Part shown: piece by piece, positions 51,201-60,367 of the stretch
How the letters are laid out: every line of letters begins with the position of its first letter
Numbering within the stretch: position 1 is the first letter of the stretch
Notes under the pieces: generated by a model
Seen by the model: the letters and a program-made list of their open reading frames with translations, nothing else
The model's database searches: none
Told to the model about the DNA's origin: nothing
Program-made: the position numbers and the translations under genes
Origin: Bacteroidales bacterium
GTDB taxonomy: Bacteria; Bacteroidota; Bacteroidia; Bacteroidales; UBA10428
DNA length: 64,000 bases
NCBI GenBank assembly: GCA_016935615.1
Contig: JAFGQO010000158.1
Location: forward strand, 19,090 to 83,089
Direction of reading: 5' to 3'

Positions 51201-51466
51201 TTAGGAAGCAAAGCATCGGGCCGTTCTTTCTCGATAATTTCCGTAAGGGCTTCGGGTGTAAGTGGTTCAATGTAGGTATAGTCTGCCATTCCCGGATCGG
51301 TCATAATGGTTGCCGGATTAGAATTGACAAGTACTATCTCATAACCTAATGAACGCAATGCTTTGCATGCCTGAGTGCCCGAATAATCAAATTCACATGC
51401 CTGTCCGATAATAATGGGGCCTGATCCGATAATCAGTACTTTATCAATGTTTTTCAGTTTAGCCAT
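48266..51466 (-). CDS. carB: Carbamoyl-phosphate synthase large subunit
   Basis: 1066 aa; [28 protein letters not shown]; duplicated ATP-grasp; [21 protein letters not shown]. Confidence 0.98.
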   Translation of the reverse strand: [1066 protein letters not shown]

Positions 51467-51959
51467 AGGGTATATACTTTATATATGATAATTGCAGTGG
51501 TAACTATTATCTCATTTTCAACTTTTCGTTTTATCATACCAGGACGCAAAATATGAAAAAAAACATGCAGGAAAAACTTTCACAGGAAATAGGCATCAAA
51601 TAATTTTCAACCGCTTATTAACATAAAGGGGAAATCAACACTAACTTATAAATCTACGCTTTTTATTTTCTGAAAAAATTGGCTGAAATAGAAAAATCGT
51701 AACTTATTGATTGAAGAATAGGCAAAATAGTATACCATTTATTTATTATAGAATCTCAAATCAACACACTTTATTTTATTTTTATTCATGCGGCTATTTT
51801 AAAAATACAAGATACTTAGTATAATTTTGGAATTGTCCATGAGAGAAAGTTGTATTTGTCTCATCAAATCATGCCTTGTTGCTATTATTAAAAGATAAAT
51901 TTTTTTATTAACTTATTGTCTGATAATCAGGAATACAGACCAATAACATTTGCCTGTAT

Positions 51960-54900
51960 TTGTTAATTTATTACAACGTGTTAAACAGGATCATACTAAT
52001 AATTCCCGCATTAATCTTTTCTTTTTTGATTAAGGCACAACAGGCTATTTTACCAAACAGCCGTATGCCAATGAAAAGCATAACAAGTGTTGAAGGACTC
52101 TCCTGTAACGTGGTATTGTCGTGTATACAGGATAAAGCAGGTTTCATCTGGATTGCAACCCAACAGGGGCTTAACAGATACGATGGCAATTCCTGTCTTG
52201 TTTTCCAGAATGAAACAAACAATAATAATTCACTGAATTACAACAACTTGTCTGATTTGGAACTGGACAGTAAAGGCAATCTCTGGATAGCTACACTTGG
52301 TGCAGGAATTAATTTTTTTGACCTCAACAATCACCGGTTTACACATTTTGTTCATGATCCCGAAAATCCTGAAAGCCTCCGGGACAATTCTGTTGAAATA
52401 CTCTTTGTTGATAATATGGACAATGTTTGGGTATCTTCAACAAGCGACATCGGCATCAATATGTTACGCAAGGGAGGTCATTCTTTTAAGCAATTTACAA
52501 CTGAAGAAAACAATCAAAACAGTTTGCCCGGAAATACCATTCTGTGTATAAACTCGGATAAACAGGGTAAGATTTGGATAGGCACAAGCAAGGGATTATG
52601 CAAATTTATAAGCGAAAACAATACTTTTCTTCGTATTCAGCAACCTCCCGAAATTTCAAATATTTATGCCATTCAACCTGTGGATGATCATACCCTCCTG
52701 GTATCAACCAATGATGGTCTTAAACATTACCATATTGATGAGAACAAGTTTGAACACCTGGATATTCTGAAAAAACATGACATAAAAAATTTTGTTGTAC
52801 AATTCTTACTTATCGACTCAAAAAACAATTACTGGCTTGGTTCAAGAGACAAAGGAATCGTATTTATCAGTGCCGATCTGACTTCATGCATACATTTTCA
52901 GGAAGACTTCCGAACAAAGAGTACATTGCTAAAAAACGATGTACGTGATATTTTTGAAGACATAGAAGGCAATATTTGGATAAGTACTTTCGGAGGTGGT
53001 ATCAGCTATATAAATTCAAGCCTCAGATCTTTCAATCATTACAATTGCCTAAATAGCTATAATCACGAGCTAAGTCATAATGTAATACTTACTTTCCTGC
53101 AAATTGATAACAGCATCATGCTGGGAACAGATGGCGGAGGCTTGTTCCGTTTTAACAAAAAAACAGGAAGATTCCTGAATCTTCCTCTCGATGAAGAAAC
53201 AGATGTTGTATTATCTCAGCATATTGACAGTGAAGGCAATTACTGGATCGGAACCTACAGCGGAGGACTGATAAAATATGATCTGGATCGTAATACATAC
53301 AAACAATTCAGATACAGCGGACCGGAAGGATACAACAGAAGAAGTGATGCTGTCTACTGTATTGAAGAAATAGGCAAACAATTGTGGTTGGGAACAAACG
53401 GTGGCGGATTATTGATATTTGATATAGAGAAGGAAGAATATAGTAAACAATATACAGAAAACCACGATCTTTCATCTTCAATATCGAATAACTACCTGCG
53501 ATCGATCTTTTATGATGATGATCAAACTATATGGATTGGGCACTATGAAGGAATCAGTTTTTTAAACCTGCAGGATACCAGCTTTAAACATTTGAATATA
53601 AGTACCCTGGATCCTGATTATATAGGAAACTCATGTGCAAACAACATTTTCAGGGACAGTAGAGGATTTATATGGGTAGCCACCAGCGGTCAGGGATTGT
53701 TGTTGATTGACCACGAAAAGGACACCATTCAATTTTTTAATACTAAAGAGGGACATCTGGCTGACTATGTTTATGGTATAGAAGAAGATAATCACCAGAA
53801 TTTATGGTTAAGCACAAATGCTGGCATTATAAAGTGCTCTGTCATACAAACAAATCCTGTTCAACTGGCCACAACAGTATTTCAAACAGAATCGGGACTG
53901 CAGGACAACGAATTTGTGATCGGGTCTTACTGCCAAGACGATCAGGGATATTTATATTTTGGAGGAAGAAATGGCTTCAATGTATTTCATCCCTCCTTTT
54001 TTAAAGATGAAGAAATACTTGTTAACGGTGTTCATCTTACAAATTTTATGGTTTTCGGGATAAGCCAACAACCCAATGCCCCAAATTCAATTATACAACA
54101 AAATATAAATGCTATCGATGAGCTTATACTCAATCATCGCTATTACAACTTTAGCCTGAGTTTCACTTCACCCTATTATTCAGGATTTGGGAAATTAAGA
54201 TATGCATACAAACTGGATAATCTTGACCAAAACTGGATATATACTGATCATAGCTGCACTGTCAACTACAACCATTTACCGGCAGGAAAATATTATTTTA
54301 GGATAAAAGCTTCCATTAACGGAATAGACTGGATAGAGAGAAAACCACTGACCATTCTAATACTGCCACCGTGGTGGAAAATCTGGTGGATCCAGTTTAT
54401 TCTGATAATCCTTATTGTTCTGTTTGTATCAGGTATATTTTTATTCAGAGTAAGAAATTTAACTTCTCAAAAGCATGTTCTGGAAGAAAAAGTGAATGAA
54501 CGCACAAAACAAATTACTCAGAAGAACAAGACTTTAAGCGAACAAAATCAGGAAATATCAATCCAGAAAAAGACTGTTGAGGATCAGAAGAACAAGCTGG
54601 AACTGGCATACAAAGAATTGAATAAATACCGGTCAAACCTTGAAGAACTTGTTGAGAAACGTACCAGCGAACTGCAATATGCAAAAGAAAAGGCAGAAGA
54701 ATCTGACAAATTAAAATCTTCCTTTCTGTCCAATCTGTCTCATGAAATCAGAACACCTCTGAATGCTATTATAGGATTCAGTTCACTTATTTTTGAAGTG
54801 GATATTACCGACAGTGAGCGTAAATCTTACCAGTCGATGATCAACAGCAGTGGTAATATACTATTGAATCTGATCAGTGACATCATTGATTTTTCAAAAA

Positions 54901-55844
54901 TTGAAGCCCGGGAATTGGAACTTATTTATGAAGAAGTAAATATCAATGTTATCCTTAAAGAAGTTGAGGATATTTACCGTATTCAATTGGATGCCAAACA
55001 AAAATCTATCGGAAAAAAGCTGGTATTTCGCGTAATCAAAAATCCAAAGATTGATACAATTACTGTTCTGATTGACAAAGGCAGACTACTCCAGATCATT
55101 TCAAACCTGGTAAGCAATGCGATCAAATTTACAATTGAAGGTTCTATTGAAGTTACAGTTGACCTGGTTGATAATAAAGACATGCTCCTTTTTAAAATCA
55201 GTGATACAGGGATAGGGATAAACAAGGTGTATCATGAATCGATATTTGAGAAATTTCGAAAAATAGAAGACCAAAATGAAATTCTTTACGAAGGCACAGG
55301 GTTGGGACTGGCCATTACAAAAAGCCTTGTGGAATTGCTGGGAGGAAAGATCTGGCTGGAATCTGAAGTCGGTAAAGGATCGGCTTTCTATGTCAAGCTA
55401 CCTGTCAGCCATACACATCTTCAGAAAAAACCTGAACCTGCATCGGCAAGTAAGGTCCGCATACCACAATTGAAAAATCTGTCTCTTATCATTGCCGAAG
55501 ATGATATGTCAAGTTTTCTCTATCTGAAAAGACTGATCTTACCAACAGGAGCCATCATTCACCATGCCGTCAACGGACTGGAAGTATTGGGGATAACAAA
55601 GAAAAACTCAGAAATAAAACTGATCTTAATGGATATTAAAATGCCTGCCTTAAATGGTATTGATACCTTACTTGAACTTCAAAAAAGAAATTATAAAATA
55701 CCTGTCATTGCGCAAACTGCTTACGCTTTCAATGAAGAAATAAAGAAAATAAAATCCGCAGGATTTGTAGATTATTTAATCAAACCCATTAAAAAAGAAC
55801 AGCTATATTCGGTACTGGAAAAACATGTAAAAACTATTAAATAG
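51960..55844 (+). CDS. Hybrid two-component sensor: Reg_prop propeller, Y_Y_Y, histidine kinase, receiver (no AraC domain)
   Basis: Repeated blades (GFIWIATQQGLNRYDG, GNLWIATLGAGINFFD, GKIWIGTSKGLCKF); SHEIRTPLNAIIGFSSLI; C-terminal receiver LILMDIKMPALNGIDTLL. Confidence 0.92.
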   Translation: MLIYYNVLNRIILIIPALIFSFLIKAQQAILPNSRMPMKSITSVEGLSCNVVLSCIQDKAGFIWIATQQGLNRYDGNSCLVFQNETNNNNSLNYNNLSDLELDSKGNLWIATLGAGINFFDLNNHRFTHFVHDPENPESLRDNSVEILFVDNMDNVWVSSTSDIGINMLRKGGHSFKQFTTEENNQNSLPGNTILCINSDKQGKIWIGTSKGLCKFISENNTFLRIQQPPEISNIYAIQPVDDHTLLVSTNDGLKHYHIDENKFEHLDILKKHDIKNFVVQFLLIDSKNNYWLGSRDKGIVFISADLTSCIHFQEDFRTKSTLLKNDVRDIFEDIEGNIWISTFGGGISYINSSLRSFNHYNCLNSYNHELSHNVILTFLQIDNSIMLGTDGGGLFRFNKKTGRFLNLPLDEETDVVLSQHIDSEGNYWIGTYSGGLIKYDLDRNTYKQFRYSGPEGYNRRSDAVYCIEEIGKQLWLGTNGGGLLIFDIEKEEYSKQYTENHDLSSSISNNYLRSIFYDDDQTIWIGHYEGISFLNLQDTSFKHLNISTLDPDYIGNSCANNIFRDSRGFIWVATSGQGLLLIDHEKDTIQFFNTKEGHLADYVYGIEEDNHQNLWLSTNAGIIKCSVIQTNPVQLATTVFQTESGLQDNEFVIGSYCQDDQGYLYFGGRNGFNVFHPSFFKDEEILVNGVHLTNFMVFGISQQPNAPNSIIQQNINAIDELILNHRYYNFSLSFTSPYYSGFGKLRYAYKLDNLDQNWIYTDHSCTVNYNHLPAGKYYFRIKASINGIDWIERKPLTILILPPWWKIWWIQFILIILIVLFVSGIFLFRVRNLTSQKHVLEEKVNERTKQITQKNKTLSEQNQEISIQKKTVEDQKNKLELAYKELNKYRSNLEELVEKRTSELQYAKEKAEESDKLKSSFLSNLSHEIRTPLNAIIGFSSLIFEVDITDSERKSYQSMINSSGNILLNLISDIIDFSKIEARELELIYEEVNINVILKEVEDIYRIQLDAKQKSIGKKLVFRVIKNPKIDTITVLIDKGRLLQIISNLVSNAIKFTIEGSIEVTVDLVDNKDMLLFKISDTGIGINKVYHESIFEKFRKIEDQNEILYEGTGLGLAITKSLVELLGGKIWLESEVGKGSAFYVKLPVSHTHLQKKPEPASASKVRIPQLKNLSLIIAEDDMSSFLYLKRLILPTGAIIHHAVNGLEVLGITKKNSEIKLILMDIKMPALNGIDTLLELQKRNYKIPVIAQTAYAFNEEIKKIKSAGFVDYLIKPIKKEQLYSVLEKHVKTIK

Positions 55845-55854
55845 TTCATCATTT

Positions 55855-57087
55855 ATGGGGTTATATCAAAAGTTGAAAATTGTTAAATCTATCGTCTTTA
55901 TCTCTGTGTTATTCATATCCGGATGTAACTGGTCACAGACAAATGAGTTTGAACCAATAGAAAAAGTTATCGATGAAGCACTGCATTTTTCAGCCAGACA
56001 AAGTCTGTTAATGGCTAATTCATTACTTGAAAAGGATGGTCTTCTTCCGAAGACCGCCGACAGGTACGGAAATCTCGAAACCTGTAATCCGGAATGGTGG
56101 GTCAGTGGGTTTTTCCCCGGATTATTATGGTATATGTATGAATTTACAAAGGATGATAAATACAAACAACTTGCTCACAGTTTCTCTATGAGAGTTGCTG
56201 ATCAGCAATATTTTACAACAACTCATGATCTGGGATTTATTATTTTCTGCAGTTTTGGGAACGGGTATAGGTTAACCGGGGACAGCTCCTATCTGAAAAT
56301 CATTGAAACAGCTTCCTGTTCTCTTGTATCCAGATTCAGGGAATCAACGGGATGCATCCGGTCGTGGGATCCTGCTGAATGGAACAGCCGATGGGAATAT
56401 CCGGTAATTATTGATAATATGATGAATCTGGAAATGCTATTATGGGCTTGTCATCAATTTAATGAAAACCGTTTCTGCGATGTGGCAATAACACATGCAA
56501 ACACCACTCTTAAAAACCATTTTCGCCCCGACAACAGCAGTTACCATGTTGTTAGCTATGATACTGTTACAGGTCTCCCGGAATGTAAAAACACGGCTCA
56601 GGGATATGGTAATGAATCATCCTGGGCGCGCGGACAAGCCTGGGGACTCTACGGATTTACCATGGCATACCGATATACCGGAGATACTATATATCTGAAC
56701 CAGGCCAAGCGAATTGCCGGTTTTCTTCTTGATCATCCCAGATTGCCCGCTGATAAAATTCCTTATTGGGATTTTGACGCGCCCAATATTCCGGATTGTT
56801 ATCGTGATGCTTCTGCCGCATGCATCATTTGTTCAGCGCTGACAGAACTTAGTCAATATGTAATCCCTGAATTGTCCGAAGAGTATCTTAACGTTGCCGA
56901 GACCCAGATCCGCACGTTAAATTCCCCTCACTACAGAAATACAACAAACAACAACGGGAATTTTATTCTGAAGCACAGTGTCGGACATATGCCCGACAAT
57001 TCAGAAGTAGACGTTCCTCTGACCTATGCTGATTATTACTTTGTTGAGGCGTTGATACGAATGAAAAAGTTAAGGGGTAGTGAGTGA
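55855..57087 (+). CDS. Glycoside hydrolase family 88 (unsaturated glucuronyl hydrolase-like) lipoprotein
   Basis: WWVSGFFPGLLWYMYEFTKD, HDLGFIIFCSFGNGYRLTGD, ESSWARGQAWGLYGFTMAYRYTGD. Confidence 0.92.
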   Translation: MGLYQKLKIVKSIVFISVLFISGCNWSQTNEFEPIEKVIDEALHFSARQSLLMANSLLEKDGLLPKTADRYGNLETCNPEWWVSGFFPGLLWYMYEFTKDDKYKQLAHSFSMRVADQQYFTTTHDLGFIIFCSFGNGYRLTGDSSYLKIIETASCSLVSRFRESTGCIRSWDPAEWNSRWEYPVIIDNMMNLEMLLWACHQFNENRFCDVAITHANTTLKNHFRPDNSSYHVVSYDTVTGLPECKNTAQGYGNESSWARGQAWGLYGFTMAYRYTGDTIYLNQAKRIAGFLLDHPRLPADKIPYWDFDAPNIPDCYRDASAACIICSALTELSQYVIPELSEEYLNVAETQIRTLNSPHYRNTTNNNGNFILKHSVGHMPDNSEVDVPLTYADYYFVEALIRMKKLRGSE

Positions 57088-57909
57088 AGAAGAAGTGAAT
57101 ACATTTTTTGGATCCCTGGTAACAATGATATCATCAAACCAGATGTAGCAGTCATTTTTCGGGCTCCAAGTAATGTCATTGCCGCCATGGAAAGTGGAAA
57201 AATAAAATGCATCTACTTTGTCTCCATTTGTTACAAACTTTAACCCTGAAAGATGCAATACTTCCTTTCCATTATACCATATCTGAACTTCTCCGTCATG
57301 ATTATTCCCTGAATTAATCTTTACCCGCTCAATAAGGTTAATCCATTCTCCTTTGGGAAAGTAAGATTTTTCTCCATCTTCACCGGTCAAATCAAAATCT
57401 TCTCCGTATTTCCCCGGTTTGTCCATATGATAAAGATAGAGCACAGCCCTGCCATCCTCCCTCCACATATATCTTGCAGTGAAACCATTAGATCCATCGC
57501 AGGTCTGTCCTCCGGAACATTTTTCACCCGATGCCAAACCGGGCAGTTTTCCACCCTGATTTTCTGTACCCCAGCTAAAATCTTCACTGAACCGTAACCA
57601 GTAAGATACATAATACTCATCTGCCGGAGTCAGGCCACAAGGTGCCTGATGACCGGTTTCACCCGGTCCGAATTTTCCTTTTGGATAAAATACCCTGAGA
57701 GACTTTTTCCCACCATGTGAAAAGTCATCAGATACCATGGCCCTGTCTGATCCCTGGAACCAGTCAATATTGACAAAACCATCCGACTCCCAGGCCTTAT
57801 CGTTAAATCTGCTTCCTGCGTTAAATTTTTCAAAATCTGTTTGCTGTGCTACCACAGAAAAAGCCATAAATACAAACCATACAAACACGAAACTGACATG
57901 GTTCTTCAT
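57070..57909 (-). CDS. Polysaccharide lyase family 14-like (alginate/glucuronan lyase)
   Basis: Signal peptide; YYVSYWLRFSEDFSWGTENQGGKLPGLASGEKCSGGQTCDGSNGFTARYMWREDGRAVLYLY. Confidence 0.8.
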   Translation of the reverse strand: MKNHVSFVFVWFVFMAFSVVAQQTDFEKFNAGSRFNDKAWESDGFVNIDWFQGSDRAMVSDDFSHGGKKSLRVFYPKGKFGPGETGHQAPCGLTPADEYYVSYWLRFSEDFSWGTENQGGKLPGLASGEKCSGGQTCDGSNGFTARYMWREDGRAVLYLYHMDKPGKYGEDFDLTGEDGEKSYFPKGEWINLIERVKINSGNNHDGEVQIWYNGKEVLHLSGLKFVTNGDKVDAFYFSTFHGGNDITWSPKNDCYIWFDDIIVTRDPKNVFTSSSLTTP

Positions 57910-58070
57910 AATAATATTCTTTTAGTTAATTCTATGACAAAACAACCCATATCCCTGTTTCCAGGAAAATACTCTGAAATGCCTTTTGACGAAAATCTGG
58001 ATAAACAGATGCCAATAACAATGATCAGCATAAAATATCCAATGAAAGGTATAATTACCTGATAATTCAT
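57906..58070 (-). pseudogene. Truncated N-terminus of a sodium:solute symporter (SSS family)
   Basis: MNYQVIIPFIGYFMLIIVIGICLSRFSSKGISEYFPGNRDMGCFVIELTKRILL*; resembles the SSS TM1 plus YFlGgRslg...V region, then ends; TGA overlaps the PL14 ATG (ATGA). Confidence 0.6.
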
Positions 58071-58360
58071 TTTGAAAAGAATTGATAATCCACAAAAATA
58101 AGATTTATGCTCAATTCCGGTCAAAAGTACTGAATTAAGATATTACCATAAATCCTGAGATTATTAAGTTGGAGTATTCGTGGAAACAGGATTTGATATT
58201 AACAAAAAAGCCGGTATTTCGTGCTTGAAGATTTTAACAGTGATCCTCCATATTATTTCATATGTAGATGGAATATACAATACACAAGCAATACCTCTAT
58301 CCTTGTGGAAGGGTATTCATTTTATGAAATTCCAAAAAGAAAAAACCAACTATCATCCTG

Positions 58361-58543
58361 TTAATACAGCAATTCCTTTTCTGCCTGTATCCAGTCAGAA
58401 TTTGAATTGCCCGGAATACCTTCCTGTATTCTTTTCTTATAAATTTCCTCTGCTCTCCTGCGAATATCTGACTGAGTGACTTTTCTTGTCTTTTTTTTGT
58501 CCGTTCCTGATCCGGATTTACCGGTTGAAGTTTTTGTTGTCAT
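58361..58543 (-). CDS. DUF2934-like small protein
   Basis: 60 aa; DIRRRAEEIYKKRIQEGIPGNSNSDWIQAEKELLY. Confidence 0.7.
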   Translation of the reverse strand: MTTKTSTGKSGSGTDKKKTRKVTQSDIRRRAEEIYKKRIQEGIPGNSNSDWIQAEKELLY

Positions 58544-58564
58544 AATACTTATATTTAGTGAGAA

Positions 58565-58705
58565 TTAATCGTATAAATTTTTATAAATGGATTCCCTCTT
58601 CTCTTTGCAGAGCGATTTTATCTTCATACTTTTTTCGTAAATCCTGTTATCCCGGATTTTTAAGAACTGATTAACTTTTTTATCATTAACCTGCTCTTTC
58701 TCCAT
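58565..58705 (-). CDS. Small basic protein (46 aa) upstream of the DUF2934-like gene
   Basis: Hand translation: MEKEQVNDKKVNQFLKIRDNRIYEKSMKIKSLCKEKRESIYKNLYD*; 21 nt before the DUF2934-like ORF, same strand. Confidence 0.4.
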   Translation of the reverse strand: MEKEQVNDKKVNQFLKIRDNRIYEKSMKIKSLCKEKRESIYKNLYD

Positions 58706-58822
58706 TATGTTTGCTTTGATTGATCCGGAATGCAAAGATTGAATTCCTTTATTAAACCGGAATGAAAAGCAGATTAAAAAGCAGTTAAAACTAAACCCGG
58801 TCTATAAACCCAACAGGAAAGT

Positions 58823-59788
58823 TTAATTATAAATACCAGAAGCCATTACAGGTGATCCCGGGAATGCAATGGCATTATCTGCCAGACCAATCAGAATTCC
58901 ATCATTCTCAATTACAATAGACTCCATAAGCTTTCCAAACGCATTGTATATTCTGGCAACTTTCTGACCTTTCAGGATCATATCTCCAGGCTTTTTCAGA
59001 AAACGGATAATACCACTGACTGAACTGAGTGGCTTTGCCGAATAACAAAGGATCTTGCCATTGATCTTTTCGGGTAAAGGATAGTTGAACGGTGGTTGCT
59101 CATCGTTTATCATTTCCAAATGCATCAATGTATTAATAACTGCCTGTATACCGGTTTCAATATTCTTTTCATTGATCACATATGATTCCCCCAGCTCAAG
59201 TGTCAGGGCGTTTACTCCCTGCTCAATAAGATTATGAGTTAGGGAAGAAGAAATTTCATCAGTATCCTGAATAATTAGCAATCCCGATGATAAAGCCAGT
59301 TCCTGAATATCTTTCTTACGCGAATCATTGAGAATAGGATCAATCAGAACATAGGGTATTGATTTATTCCAGTCATTATGAAGATCAATAACAAAATCGG
59401 GATTGGTTTCCATAATAAACGAAAAGATCCGTGAAGCTATTCTTTGAGCAAGAGTACCTCTTTCGTTTCCCGGAAAGGAACGATTCAGATCTTCTTTTGT
59501 AAAGGCTATGCTTCGTGATACCATTTCAAAGCCAAAAGGATTCAATAAAGGAAAGGCATGTAAACTTCCGCGAAGCAGTTTGTTCTTTAAACGTTTGAAT
59601 ATTTCCTGAACAATAACGGTCCCTCCTATCTCATCTCCGTGCATACAGGCTGTTAACCATATTGTTTCTCCTTTTTCCGGACTTATTAATGACATATAGG
59701 GAATCCGTCGCTTGGACAGATCCGATCCTGTTAGTACCTTGACAAAGGAGTAATTGATACGATTTCTGCATTCGGAATTCATGTTCAA
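58823..59788 (-). CDS. Succinylglutamate desuccinylase/aspartoacylase-family metallohydrolase
   Basis: TIWLTACMHGDEIGGTVIVQEI, DLNRSFPG, PDFVIDLHNDW; Zn-ligand motifs HGDE and DLH. Confidence 0.9.
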   Translation of the reverse strand: MNMNSECRNRINYSFVKVLTGSDLSKRRIPYMSLISPEKGETIWLTACMHGDEIGGTVIVQEIFKRLKNKLLRGSLHAFPLLNPFGFEMVSRSIAFTKEDLNRSFPGNERGTLAQRIASRIFSFIMETNPDFVIDLHNDWNKSIPYVLIDPILNDSRKKDIQELALSSGLLIIQDTDEISSSLTHNLIEQGVNALTLELGESYVINEKNIETGIQAVINTLMHLEMINDEQPPFNYPLPEKINGKILCYSAKPLSSVSGIIRFLKKPGDMILKGQKVARIYNAFGKLMESIVIENDGILIGLADNAIAFPGSPVMASGIYN

Positions 59789-59944
59789 AAGCGTTTTGAA
59801 TTGATGTCAAAACTACTGCTTTACTTAATACCGGATATATTGTATACAGGGATTTTAATTCTTTTTTAATTTCAGTTTCATGCAATATTAATTTCATTGC
59901 ATCATCTTTGCCTCCGAATTTATAAATAGGAGACATTCGTATTC

Positions 59945-60106
59945 ATGAGAAAATTTGCGATCATTATCGTTGTCCTCGCACTATCAGTAGCTTTCATCTC
60001 ATGTTCTGCCAAAAAGAGTGTAAGCAAAGCACAAAACCCCGAATCTGAACAGGAACAAAATGATAATCTTTTAGATGAATCATATGATGATTCTGCTGAT
60101 TGGTAA
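59945..60106 (+). CDS. Small lipoprotein (53 aa)
   Basis: Hand translation: MRKFAIIIVVLALSVAFISCSAKKSVSKAQNPESEQEQNDNLLDESYDDSADW*; lipobox FISC; acidic tail. Confidence 0.7.
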   Translation: MRKFAIIIVVLALSVAFISCSAKKSVSKAQNPESEQEQNDNLLDESYDDSADW

Positions 60107-60367
60107 GCACAGATCCCGGTTCATATGGTCGGTCTGTTTCAGATCGGTTATCAAATCCTTATACAATTACTATCTGCAAAAAAATAAAAATATTGCCTGC
60201 AGTATTACTTCCATGGCATGGTATCATTGTTTGTATCAAAAAATAAACAGCAACAAACCATATACAGGAATTTTCATTTCATAATAACTCGATATCTATT
60301 TTAATGATCGAATTGAAAAAAACATTATAAAAACTTAATTATCAATACAATAAAAAGAAATTAGGTC

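Noticed and set aside
50748-51275. 175-aa plus-strand ORF inside carB
   Set aside because: Antisense to a certain carB reading frame; Ser/Pro-rich composition typical of antisense shadow ORFs.
51470-51958. Long AT-rich intergenic gap before the hybrid sensor
   Set aside because: A TAnnTTTG-like hexamer (51822-51829) is present but AT-rich DNA makes this expected by chance; no other structure seen.
58180-58479. 99-aa plus-strand ORF
   Set aside because: Overlaps the DUF2934-like gene on the opposite strand; no recognisable protein features.
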